NCBI GenBank assembly: GCA_002425405.1
Contig: DIME01000064.1
Span: 1-13,522 of the forward strand
Reading direction: 5' to 3'
From: Candidatus Accumulibacter vicinus
GTDB lineage: Bacteria > Pseudomonadota > Gammaproteobacteria > Burkholderiales > Rhodocyclaceae
Length of the DNA stretch: 13,522 nt
Position 1 is the stretch's first letter; each line of letters begins with the position of its first letter. This document shows positions 1-6,772 of the stretch, one piece after another. The translations under genes were made by a program, and so were the position numbers. A model generated the notes under the pieces. It saw only the letters and a list, made by a program, of their open reading frames with translations. It ran no database searches and was not told the origin of the DNA.

Positions 1-171
1 GGGCGAGTCGCCGCGGACGGGGAAACGCGTGAACTTTTCCGGGACGACGCGCTGCTCGCGCAGTGCCGGCTGGAGAAGCCGTTTTCGATGCAGGGGTGTC
101 CGGCGTGTGGGGTCATTCGGCGGATCGCCTGGTGGGTACCCTTGCCGCTCAGTGCCGCCATGCGTGGCTGA
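1..171 (+). CDS. C-terminal end of an ABC transporter ATP-binding protein (partial, 5' end outside the window)
   Basis: The first reading frame is open from base 1 to a TGA at 169-171, giving 56 residues. It begins GRVAADGETRELFRDDALL and continues through CRLEKPF and a CPACG motif. A 'G.V.ADG.T.E.F.D..LL' stretch is typical of the end of ABC ATPases just after the H-loop region, particularly those of energy-coupling-factor (cobalt or biotin type) importers. The ATPase motifs themselves lie upstream and cannot be seen, so substrate is unknown. The last 20 or so residues (Trp/Leu/Pro-rich) look less conserved and may be a read-through extension. The gene ends inside the 3' end of the convergent hydrolase gene, overlapping it by 23 bases. 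The family call rests only on recognition of this short tail. Confidence 0.5.
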   Translation, partial: GRVAADGETRELFRDDALLAQCRLEKPFSMQGCPACGVIRRIAWWVPLPLSAAMRG

Positions 172-787
172 CGATTTCGCGGATCAGGTGCAGGCGGCGG
201 TGAAAGAAGTGGTCGGCGCCGGGAACGACGATGACCGGCAGGTCGAGTGGCTTGGCCCAGGCGATGACGTTGGCCAGCGGCACGGTGGTGTCTTCGGAAC
301 CATGAATGACGATGGTGTCTCTCGGCACGGCCTTGGTGTGGTAAGTGCGAGCGCCTTCGACGAAACCCGAGGCGGTGCCGACGAGCACCAGCCGCTGTGC
401 CGGATGGCCGGCTGCGAGCAGCGCTTCGGCGACGCGGGTTGCGACATAGGCGCCGAAGGAGAAACCGGCGAGCGCGACCGGCAGATTGCCGTAACGACAC
501 TTGGCTTCCGCGAGCACGGCCAGCAGATCCTGGCTTTCGCCGTTGCCCTCGTCGTGTTTTCCCTCGCTCAGGCCGATGCCACGGAAATTGGGACGCAGCG
601 CCACGTAGTCGAGGTGGATGAAGGTGCGTGCCAGCGTCTGCACCACCTTGTTGGTATTGCCGCCGCCGAACAGCGGGTGCGGGTGGGCGATCAGCGCGAT
701 GCCGCGCGGTGCGCCGGGATTCTCGACGGTGATGTCGATCTTGCCGACCGGTCCATCGATCAGCAGTTGTTCTGCCTGCGGTCTCAT
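149..787 (-). CDS. Alpha/beta hydrolase (dienelactone hydrolase-like, cytoplasmic)
   Basis: The product is a 212-residue single-domain alpha/beta hydrolase. The strand-3/oxyanion region carries the HPHPLFGG motif (residues 35-43), followed by RPNFRGIG (65-72). The nucleophile elbow is GFSFG, with Ser110. The acid is probably Asp166 in HGSED and the base His193 in GADHFF, so a full Ser-Asp-His triad is present. There is no signal peptide. The ATG at 787 is preceded by GAAGG seven bases upstream, which supports this start over longer options in the same frame. The ferredoxin gene ends 34 bases upstream on the same strand, so the two are probably cotranscribed. Such hydrolases are commonly annotated only as 'alpha/beta hydrolase'; the substrate cannot be read from the sequence. 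Family call is secure, function is open. Confidence 0.9.
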   Translation of the reverse strand: MRPQAEQLLIDGPVGKIDITVENPGAPRGIALIAHPHPLFGGGNTNKVVQTLARTFIHLDYVALRPNFRGIGLSEGKHDEGNGESQDLLAVLAEAKCRYGNLPVALAGFSFGAYVATRVAEALLAAGHPAQRLVLVGTASGFVEGARTYHTKAVPRDTIVIHGSEDTTVPLANVIAWAKPLDLPVIVVPGADHFFHRRLHLIREIVSHAWRH

Positions 788-821
788 CGTTTTTCCTTCA
801 CTGCTGTCGCGCTGTTTCCGT

Positions 822-1130
822 TCAGATGCGCAGACGGTCGACGACCCGTCCGTGTACCAGATGCTCCTGGATGATCTCCTCGATGTCTTCGCAGTCGACG
901 TAGCTGTACCACACCCCTTCCGGATAGACGACCAGTACCGGTCCCTGGTCGCAACGATCCATGCAGCCGGCCTTGTTGATGCGGATCTTGCCGGCGCCCT
1001 TGAGGCGCAGTTCGCCGATGCGGTCCTTGGCGTAGGTCTGGGCGGTGGTGGCACCGGCATTGTTGCAGCAGGTCTCGTCCTCGCCGCGCTGGTTGCAGCA
1101 GAAAAATACATGATGCTTGAAATGGCTCAT
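822..1130 (-). CDS. Thioredoxin-like [2Fe-2S] ferredoxin
   Basis: The product is 102 residues long and matches the thioredoxin-fold [2Fe-2S] ferredoxins (the NuoE-like or Azotobacter FeSII-like type). It starts MSHFKHHVFFCCNQ, has a second cysteine group at 21-22, and the distal ligand motif AGCMDRCDQGP with Cys56 and Cys60, followed by VVYPEGVWYSYVD. Ligands are likely Cys11, Cys21 (or 22), Cys56 and Cys60; Cys12, Cys22 and Cys80 look spare. It should be a small cytoplasmic electron carrier; the partner enzyme is not known. An in-frame start 27 codons further upstream exists, but the ATG at 1130 aligns with the family and has GAAGGAG eight bases upstream. It is the first gene of a probable two-gene operon with the hydrolase and is divergent from the DnaJ-type gene. 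Confidence 0.92.
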   Translation of the reverse strand: MSHFKHHVFFCCNQRGEDETCCNNAGATTAQTYAKDRIGELRLKGAGKIRINKAGCMDRCDQGPVLVVYPEGVWYSYVDCEDIEEIIQEHLVHGRVVDRLRI

Positions 1131-1138
1131 AAGACTGG

Positions 1139-1145
1139 CTCCTTC
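1139..1145 (-). promoter_or_regulatory. Shine-Dalgarno site of the ferredoxin gene
   Basis: On the minus strand this reads GAAGGAG, eight bases before the ATG at 1130. It decides the start of the ferredoxin gene in favour of the short form, because the in-frame start at 1211 would add 27 residues with no family resemblance. Confidence 0.65.
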
Positions 1146-1171
1146 GGGTGGATTGCTGGCTGCGGCGCCCG

Positions 1172-1177
1172 ATTCTA
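1172..1177 (-). promoter_or_regulatory. Possible -10 box upstream of the ferredoxin-hydrolase operon
   Basis: On the minus strand this reads TAGAAT within GTTAGAATCG, about 42 bases before the ferredoxin ATG. The same ten-base string lies upstream of the TPR gene at 9321-9330. I find no convincing -35 hexamer at 16-18 bases, so this is tentative. Confidence 0.3.
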
Positions 1178-1234
1178 ACCTCGATTCTGCTGTCACCGTT
1201 GCCGGTAGCACACATCAATCTGCAGATCTGCGGA

Positions 1235-1260
1235 TTGCGAGCAACGATATCGCATAAAAT
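1235..1260 (+). promoter_or_regulatory. Possible promoter of the DnaJ-type gene
   Basis: A TTGCGA hexamer (1235-1240) precedes TAAAAT (1255-1260). The spacer is only 14 bases, shorter than normal, so the -35 assignment is doubtful, but TAAAAT is a good -10 match and it sits about 72 bases before the ATG at 1333. The box overlaps a short GCAT-AAA-ATGC inverted repeat (1252-1262). Confidence 0.25.
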
Positions 1261-1332
1261 GCCCGTAGCCTTGGTGTCTGTGGTCGCGATTCCCTGCCGC
1301 GGACGTCTCACCGATGCCCATTCTGGCCATTT

Positions 1333-2361
1333 ATGAATATCTGCGAGGACCCGTACGTCATTCTTGGTGTACACCGCAATGCATCGCTTGACGAAGTCAA
1401 GCGCGCGTATCGTCGGCTGGTCATGCAGTGGCACCCGGATCGTAACCACTCGTCGGCAGCCGGCAAAGAGTTCTTGCGCATCCAGGCGGCCTACGAACTG
1501 CTGCTCGATCCACAACGCCTGGCCGAATGGCGGTTGACGCAGGCGGCAGCGGCCAGGGAGGGCCGCCCGGTCGCCGCCGCTCCGGTTGCCGAGAATCTGA
1601 CGCAATCCCTGATGCTGACACTCGAAGAAGCGGCGGCGGGTTGCCTGAAAAACATCGAACTGCTGCATCACATTCGCTGTGCGAACTGCCGTGGCAGCGG
1701 TCGGTTGCAGCACAAGCACTCGCTGCCTTGTCCGCGTTGCAACGGTTGCGGTCGGGTCGCTCGCAAAGGTGGCGGTACGAGCTTGTGCGAAGGATGCGCC
1801 GGGCGCGGTTATCTGCGCGAGACGGACTGCAGCGATTGCGCGGGCAGTGGCTGGCGCCAGGAATGGCGAACGCTGGCCGTGCGCGTGCCAGCGGGGCTGC
1901 GCGACGGCGAGCGACTGCGCCTGGCCCGACAGGCGCCACCGGTGCCCGGCAACGCCATCGCGGGCGACCTCTACCTTGAAATCAGCCTGGCCGCACATCC
2001 GCTGTTCGTCCTCGATGGCCATGATCTGCATTGTCAACTGCCCGTGAGCATTTTCCGCCTGCTTGGCGGTGGCCGTGTCGAGGTGCCGACCCTGCGCGGC
2101 ACGACCTGCTTCGAACTGCCGCCGCAGCGCTCGCTTGAACAGCGCCTGCCGGGCCTGGGTTTTCCACACAGACAGGGTGCTGCGGTCGGCGATCTGGTGT
2201 TGCATCTGCAGTGCATCTGCCCGCAGGCGGTTGGCCCCGAGGATCTGGCGCTGCTTGAACGACTCGAAATGCATCTGGCGGCCAACATCGAGCAACGAGC
2301 GCCGCAACTCGCTGCCTGGGAACGCCAGTTGCGTGCTCGCCGCCAGCCGGGCGACGTTTGA
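1333..2361 (+). CDS. DnaJ-type Hsp40 co-chaperone lacking a Gly/Phe-rich linker
   Basis: The 342-residue product has a J domain at about residues 5-68, with the HPD motif at 34-36 that stimulates DnaK ATPase. A zinc-binding region with four CxxCxGxG-type repeats follows: CANCRGSG (116-123), CPRCNGCG (133-140), CEGCAGRG (152-159) and CSDCAGSG (166-173). The C-terminal substrate-binding domain includes the HPLF...DGHDL and GGGRVEVPTL signatures (about 222-254). Canonical DnaJ proteins are about 370-380 residues and have a Gly/Phe-rich stretch after the J domain. Here the linker (about 70-100) is Ala/Arg/Pro-rich with no Gly/Phe run. This suggests a secondary, specialised Hsp40 rather than the housekeeping dnaJ, and no dnaK or grpE lies nearby. 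The ATG at 1333 places the J domain right at the N terminus, although no strong Shine-Dalgarno sequence is visible. It converges on the VanZ-type gene with only five bases between stops. Confidence 0.9.
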   Translation: MNICEDPYVILGVHRNASLDEVKRAYRRLVMQWHPDRNHSSAAGKEFLRIQAAYELLLDPQRLAEWRLTQAAAAREGRPVAAAPVAENLTQSLMLTLEEAAAGCLKNIELLHHIRCANCRGSGRLQHKHSLPCPRCNGCGRVARKGGGTSLCEGCAGRGYLRETDCSDCAGSGWRQEWRTLAVRVPAGLRDGERLRLARQAPPVPGNAIAGDLYLEISLAAHPLFVLDGHDLHCQLPVSIFRLLGGGRVEVPTLRGTTCFELPPQRSLEQRLPGLGFPHRQGAAVGDLVLHLQCICPQAVGPEDLALLERLEMHLAANIEQRAPQLAAWERQLRARRQPGDV

Positions 2362-2366
2362 GCGGT

Positions 2367-3482
2367 CTACAAGTGGCGGCCGACCAACGTCAGATAGGGC
2401 AGGGCGACGAAAGGCCAGAAACTGGCGACCCAGCGCGTGAGGCCGTTGAAGTTGAGGAAGTGTCCTTGTCGCCAGGTTGCCAGCGCCGCTTCCGAGTAGG
2501 GGTTGGCCGGCGTCAGATTGACCAGCGCGCTGCCGGCCATCAGCGCCACGCCAGCCAACGCGATACGGATGGGCGCCGGCAGCAGCAGCAGCAGCGAGAG
2601 CAGCACGCCACCGATCAGCAGCCCGAGCTCGGCACCCGGCGTCAGCCAGGCAAACGCCTCCTGTGGAGCCACCAGGACCGCGGCGGCAAACGTTCTGATG
2701 GCCAGGGCGAGTACGAAGAAGAGCAGCAGCGCGAGATGCGGCGCGGCCTGGTCGGCCAGCAGCGTGCGTGCAAAAAGGCCGATGACGATGGTGTTAAGCG
2801 CGATGACGCCGGCTTCGAGAATGAAGAACGAGTGCGCCGCGTAGGGAACCGCTGGCGTCAGTTCGAGCACGCTGCGCAGATCGCCGGTGGTGAACAGCAG
2901 GGTTTCCGGAGAGAGCTGCGTCAACAGCCAGGTGCCGAGCAGCACCAGACCGAGTTCGAGGTGCTCCAGCGGCGCCAGCAGGGTCTGCTGGATCTCGCCG
3001 ATGCGCCGGAAGATTTGCCGGCCTCTGGAGAATGCGATCACTGCGCCGATGGCAGTACCGACGGTGTTGCAAACCAGGTCGAGGTTCGAAGACACGCGTG
3101 CAGGCAACCAGTTCTGCAGGAATTCCATGGCCAGACTCAGCAGGCTGCCGAGCAGGAGCGCGACGAGGGTTGCGGTCCAGCGCCCGCCGGGCAGTCGGCG
3201 TAGCGCCAGCGCCACCAGAAAGCCCAGCGGCACGTAGGCAACGACGTTGACCATCAGGTCGAAAACTGTCCAGTAACGCGGCCAGGCTGCGTCAATGAAC
3301 TCCAGCGGCGAGACGCCGAGGTTGCGCCAGTTGGCGAAGGGATACAGGCTCGCGTAGATGATCAACACGAGGTAAGCCAGCGCCAGATACCGCGACAGCC
3401 GCAACAGACGCGCGGGTGGCGGCGCAGGGGATTCGTCGGCTCTGGCAGAAGCTGAGGGTGACGGTCGCGGGGTTTTCTCCAT
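2367..3482 (-). CDS. VanZ-family integral membrane protein with an extra C-terminal membrane module
   Basis: The 371-residue protein starts with a Pro/Ser/Ala-rich cytoplasmic tail (1-27), then a VanZ-like domain (about 30-155). The domain shows the SLYPF motif (45-49), D75-x3-N79 followed by AYVPLGFL, and the ME-FLQ-W-P-R-SS-D--CN--G signature (E120, Q123, P127, D135, N139). These polar residues in the membrane are characteristic of VanZ-like proteins. A second half (about 175-371) adds further hydrophobic segments, including a Leu-rich run. VanZ family members occur in glycopeptide resistance and in exopolysaccharide clusters, but the biochemical role is unsettled. The start is ATG at 3482; a TTG one codon upstream is the only nearby alternative. 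A weak GGTGA lies ahead. The gene stands alone on its strand, about 150 bases downstream of the ABC exporter operon, and could be read through from it. Confidence 0.85.
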   Translation of the reverse strand: MEKTPRPSPSASARADESPAPPPARLLRLSRYLALAYLVLIIYASLYPFANWRNLGVSPLEFIDAAWPRYWTVFDLMVNVVAYVPLGFLVALALRRLPGGRWTATLVALLLGSLLSLAMEFLQNWLPARVSSNLDLVCNTVGTAIGAVIAFSRGRQIFRRIGEIQQTLLAPLEHLELGLVLLGTWLLTQLSPETLLFTTGDLRSVLELTPAVPYAAHSFFILEAGVIALNTIVIGLFARTLLADQAAPHLALLLFFVLALAIRTFAAAVLVAPQEAFAWLTPGAELGLLIGGVLLSLLLLLPAPIRIALAGVALMAGSALVNLTPANPYSEAALATWRQGHFLNFNGLTRWVASFWPFVALPYLTLVGRHL

Positions 3483-3512
3483 CAAGTCACCGCCAAGCGT
3501 TGAAAATCCGCA

Positions 3513-3518
3513 ATTCTA
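3513..3518 (-). promoter_or_regulatory. Possible -10 box upstream of the VanZ-family gene
   Basis: On the minus strand this reads TAGAAT (in GCTAGAATTGC), 30 bases before the ATG at 3482. It resembles the boxes before the ferredoxin and TPR genes. No good -35 hexamer is visible. It lies in the 153-base gap between the exporter operon and this gene, in which I see no clear terminator. Confidence 0.27.
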
Positions 3519-3635
3519 GCGCCTTGTATGGAAAAAGCGCTGGTCCGGGTGCAGGTTGACTTTGCCCTCTCAGGCAATGGACGGGGAATCAATCGGTTGC
3601 TTTGCCCGCGGAACATTGTCCCGGAGAGTCTGGAT

Positions 3636-4841
3636 TCATTCCGCACGCAACGCATCGACAGCGTTCAGCCGCGCTGCGCGCCGGGCCGGCAACACGCCGG
3701 CGAGCAGGCCAATCGCGATCGCGATGTTTTCGGCGAGGATGATGAAACTGAGTGGCGTATGCACCGGCAGCGCTGGCAGCAGCAGGTGCAGCAACTGTGC
3801 GACCCCGACGCCGAGGAGCAGTCCGAACAGCCCGCCGAGCGCGGAGAGCACGACGGCCTCGCCAAGAAACAGGCCGAGGATGGTGCGACGTGGTGCCCCG
3901 AGAGCGACCAGCAGGCCGATTTCGCCGGTACGTTCGGAGACCGCGATGGTCATGATGGTGACGATGCCCACGCCGCCGACGAGCAGCGAAATGCTGCCTA
4001 GTGCACCAACCGCCACGGTCAGGACATCGAGGATGTTCGACAGCGTCCGCAGCATGTCTTCCTGTGTCGTAATGGTGAAATCCTCGCGTCCGTGACGTGC
4101 CGTCAGTGTTGCCTTGACCAGTGCGCTGACGCCGGCGGCCGGCACCCCTTCCTCGTATGACAGGTCGATCTTCATCAGACCATCGCGGTTGTAGAGTTCG
4201 AGCGCGCGGGCCGTCGGGATGTAGGCGGCGTCGTCGAGATCGATGCCGAGAAATTGCCCTTTGGCCTCGAGGATACCGATGACACGAAAGGTCAGGCCGC
4301 CAACGCGTACCCGTGCACCCAGGGGGTTGTCGGTTCCAAACAATTCTTCCTTGAGCTTCGCACCGAGAACGATGAAGGCGCGCGCGTGATCGGCATCCTC
4401 GGCCGGCAGGAACTGGCCGCTGCTGACCCGGATGCTGAACACCTTGAGCATTTCGGCGCTGACCCCGTTGACGGTGGTGCGGCGCAGGCGGCCGTTGGCA
4501 TTGACCTCGGTGTTGCCCCATACAGTTGCGGTCATGCCCGTGATATGCGGCAGACGTCCGAGGGCTCGGGCATCCTCCAGCGTCAGCGGCCGCACCGAGG
4601 TCGGGATGCCGGTCGGGGCGGGGCCTGAGGTCTTGACCCTGCCCGGCGCCACGCTGATCACATTGGTGCCGAACTGCGTGAATTCGGCCAGAACAAAACG
4701 ATGGATCCCTTCTCCGATCGAGGTCAGCAGGATTACGGCGGCGATCCCGACGGCGATCCCGAGGAGGGTCAGAAAGCTGCGCAGGCGGTGTGCAGTGATG
4801 GCACGCAAGGCGAGTCGCAGTCCGTCACCAGGGCGAATCAT
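3636..4841 (-). CDS. ABC exporter permease, MacB/FtsX type (second permease of the operon)
   Basis: The 401-residue protein has the four-helix MacB-type layout. There is one N-terminal membrane helix (about 21-41, RSFLTLLGIAVGIAAVILL), a large periplasmic domain of MacB_PCD type (about 45-260), and three C-terminal helices of the FtsX fold. The FtsX part carries the coupling-helix motif TGEIGLLVALGA and ends in the typical VLPARRAARLNAVDALRAE. It has no ATPase domain and must work with the ATPase encoded two genes upstream. It is the last gene of the operon, starting 12 bases after the stop of the first permease, with only a weak Shine-Dalgarno (AGCAGG). It is a diverged paralogue of that first permease, so a heterodimeric channel is the simplest reading. 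Substrate is unknown. Confidence 0.93.
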   Translation of the reverse strand: MIRPGDGLRLALRAITAHRLRSFLTLLGIAVGIAAVILLTSIGEGIHRFVLAEFTQFGTNVISVAPGRVKTSGPAPTGIPTSVRPLTLEDARALGRLPHITGMTATVWGNTEVNANGRLRRTTVNGVSAEMLKVFSIRVSSGQFLPAEDADHARAFIVLGAKLKEELFGTDNPLGARVRVGGLTFRVIGILEAKGQFLGIDLDDAAYIPTARALELYNRDGLMKIDLSYEEGVPAAGVSALVKATLTARHGREDFTITTQEDMLRTLSNILDVLTVAVGALGSISLLVGGVGIVTIMTIAVSERTGEIGLLVALGAPRRTILGLFLGEAVVLSALGGLFGLLLGVGVAQLLHLLLPALPVHTPLSFIILAENIAIAIGLLAGVLPARRAARLNAVDALRAE

Positions 4842-4853
4842 GCCTGCTGCAGC

Positions 4854-6062
4854 TCAGCGTTTCGACAGCGACTGGACGGGATCGAGCCGCGCTGCCCGCC
4901 GCGCTGGCAGCACACCAAACAGGATGCCGGTGGCAAGCGCGGTGCCGAGTCCGGCCAGTACCGCCCAGTCTGGCGGAAAGGCAGGAAATTCGGGATAGAG
5001 CTGGCGGATGATCGCCGCCATGGCCAGCCCAAGCACGCAGCCGAGCAGGGCGCCTGTCACCGACAACATCGCCGCCTCGGTCAGAAAGGCGTTGCGGATC
5101 GTTGCGCCAGTGGCACCGAGTGCCTTGAGCAGGCCGATTTCCGTGGTGCGCTGGGTGACCGAGACGAGCATCACGTTCATCACCAGGATGCCGGCAACCG
5201 CCAGGCTGATCGCTGCAATGCCGGCAACGGCGATGGTCATGGTTCCGAGCAGGCGGTCGAAGGTGGCGAGGACGGCGTCCTGGGTGATGATCGTGACGTC
5301 CTGTTCGCCCTCGTGGCGGAGTTGGATGATTTCAGCCAACTGCGCCTTGGCCAGGTCGATGCTGTCCCGGCTGCTGGCCTCGACGAGGATGCGGAACAGG
5401 GTGTTGCTGTTGAACATTGCTTGCGCCAGCGACACCGGTACGATCACCAACTCGTCGGTATTCATGCCTAGCCCCTGGCCGGTCGACGCGAGAACGCCGA
5501 CGACCCGGAAACGCCGGTCACCGATGCGTACCATCTGGCCGAGCGCTTCCTCGCGAGCGAACATTTCATCGCGTATCTTGGCTCCGATGATGGCTTCGGA
5601 TACGCCCCGCCGCCAGTCGCCCTGTGGCAGGAAGCGCCCTTGCGCGAGCGTCAGGCGGCGCACCTCGATGAATTCGGGAGTGGTTCCGGCAACCATCACT
5701 TCGCGCAGCTTGCCGCCGACGCTGATCTCGGAAGTGCCGACCGCCAGCGGCGCGACGCGGTGCACGGCACTGGCGCGCCGCAGTGCCTGGGCATCGTCGA
5801 TCGTCAGGTCGCGTGGCGTGCTGGTGATGGCATTACCGGGGTTGAAGCCGCCGGTTTGCGAGCGGCCGGGCAGTACGATCACCAGATTGCTGCCGATCGA
5901 CGAGAATTGGTTCAACACGTAGCGGCGTGCGCCATCGCCGAGTGCCGTCAACACCACCACGGCGGCGACGCCGATGGCCATTGCCAGCACCAGGAGAAAG
6001 GTGCGCAGCGGGTTACCGGTGGCCGCGTCGCGGGCGAAACGGATCAGGTCGGGAGCACGCAT
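4854..6062 (-). CDS. ABC exporter permease, MacB/FtsX type (first permease of the operon)
   Basis: The 402-residue protein has an N-terminal membrane helix (about 20-41), a periplasmic MacB_PCD-type domain (about 45-265), and a C-terminal FtsX domain with three helices. The FtsX domain contains the motif TTEIGLLKALGAT and ends GVLPARRAARLDPVQSLSKR. Its ATG at 6062 lies inside the end of the ATPase gene, an overlap of 19 bases that implies translational coupling. It shares overall architecture with the next permease but differs in much of the periplasmic sequence, so this is not a recent duplication. By family precedent (MacB, LolCE-like exporters) it should transmit ATPase movement to the periplasm and expel a hydrophobic or peptide substrate through the adaptor. 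The actual cargo cannot be inferred. Confidence 0.93.
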   Translation of the reverse strand: MRAPDLIRFARDAATGNPLRTFLLVLAMAIGVAAVVVLTALGDGARRYVLNQFSSIGSNLVIVLPGRSQTGGFNPGNAITSTPRDLTIDDAQALRRASAVHRVAPLAVGTSEISVGGKLREVMVAGTTPEFIEVRRLTLAQGRFLPQGDWRRGVSEAIIGAKIRDEMFAREEALGQMVRIGDRRFRVVGVLASTGQGLGMNTDELVIVPVSLAQAMFNSNTLFRILVEASSRDSIDLAKAQLAEIIQLRHEGEQDVTIITQDAVLATFDRLLGTMTIAVAGIAAISLAVAGILVMNVMLVSVTQRTTEIGLLKALGATGATIRNAFLTEAAMLSVTGALLGCVLGLAMAAIIRQLYPEFPAFPPDWAVLAGLGTALATGILFGVLPARRAARLDPVQSLSKR

Positions 6063-6769
6063 GCGTCAGTCAACTCCTGGGGGCTGCGCCATCGATCCTG
6101 TTCCAGGACGCCATCCGCCATCAACAATTGGCGCCGCGCGCGCGCGCCGAGGCGACCATCGTGGGTGACGACGATCAGCGTGACGCCCTGGTCGTTGAGT
6201 CCTTCGAGCAGACGGATCACTTCTTCGCCGGTGCTGCGATCGAGGTTGCCGGTCGGTTCGTCAGCGAGGATCAACGCCGGCTGCATGATCGTCGCACGGG
6301 CAATTGCGACGCGCTGGCGCTGTCCACCCGAGAGCTGATCCGGACGATGGCTGGCGCGGTTCTCCAGGCCGTAGTCTTGCAGCGCGCGGGCGACGCGCTC
6401 GGCACGCCGCAGAGGGGCGATGCCCGCCAGTGTCATCGGCAGCGCGATGTTTTCAGCGGCGGTGAGGCGTGGCACCAGATGAAAGCTCTGAAAGACGAAG
6501 CCGATGCGCTCGCTGCGCACGCGTGCCTGTTCTTTGGCGGAGAGTGTGGTGACATCGCAGCCCGCGAGACGATAAGTCCCGGCATTCGGGCGGTCGAGCA
6601 GGCCGAGCAGGTTGAGCAGCGTCGATTTGCCCGAGCCGGATGGACCCATCACGGCCACGTATTCGCCAGCCGAGATGCGGACGTCGAGATGGCGCAAGGC
6701 GTGCACTTCGCTGTCGCCGAGGTGAAAAACCCGCTCGATTCCGGAGAGTTCGATCAGCGCCGCGCTCAT
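6044..6769 (-). CDS. ABC exporter ATP-binding protein, LolD/MacB type
   Basis: This is a complete 241-residue nucleotide-binding subunit. It has Walker A GPSGSGKST (42-50), Q-loop Gln94, signature LSGGQ (146-150), Walker B LILADE (166-171), D-loop residues NLD (175-177) and switch His203. The ERVF.LGDSEVHALR start and the PTGNLD context are typical of the LolD/MacB/FtsE branch, which pairs with FtsX-fold permeases, in agreement with the two genes that follow. The ATG at 6769 is preferred; a TTG one codon upstream is less likely. The start follows the adaptor stop by three bases and the end overlaps the first permease by 19 bases. A C-terminal tail of about 18 residues after the core, formed by this overlap, is not family-conserved. 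Confidence 0.95.
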   Translation of the reverse strand: MSAALIELSGIERVFHLGDSEVHALRHLDVRISAGEYVAVMGPSGSGKSTLLNLLGLLDRPNAGTYRLAGCDVTTLSAKEQARVRSERIGFVFQSFHLVPRLTAAENIALPMTLAGIAPLRRAERVARALQDYGLENRASHRPDQLSGGQRQRVAIARATIMQPALILADEPTGNLDRSTGEEVIRLLEGLNDQGVTLIVVTHDGRLGARARRQLLMADGVLEQDRWRSPQELTDACVLPT

Positions 6770-6772
6770 CAA

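Noticed and set aside
29..874. A 281-codon open frame on the plus strand opposite the hydrolase
   Set aside because: It is the complement frame of a well-supported alpha/beta hydrolase and shows no motif.
784..2307. A 507-codon open frame on the minus strand opposite the DnaJ-type gene and ferredoxin
   Set aside because: It has no recognisable domain, runs opposite a clear DnaJ-type gene and through the ferredoxin gene in another frame, and its residues are biased as expected of antisense frames in high-GC DNA.
2578..2595. Run of GCA/CAG triplets
   Set aside because: It encodes a leucine run in a membrane helix of the VanZ-family protein; a trinucleotide repeat cannot switch the frame, and nothing suggests a regulatory role.
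2358..3203. A 281-codon Gln/Arg/Glu-rich open frame on the plus strand
   Set aside because: It is the antisense of the VanZ-family gene; the Gln/Arg richness arises from complementing Leu/Ala codons of membrane helices.
3486..3635. Possible terminator or small RNA in the gap after the exporter operon
   Set aside because: A short TTGCC-N6-GGCAA hairpin and an AGCGC/GCGCT repeat are present, but neither is followed by a T-run at the right place, and no riboswitch-like structure is convincing.
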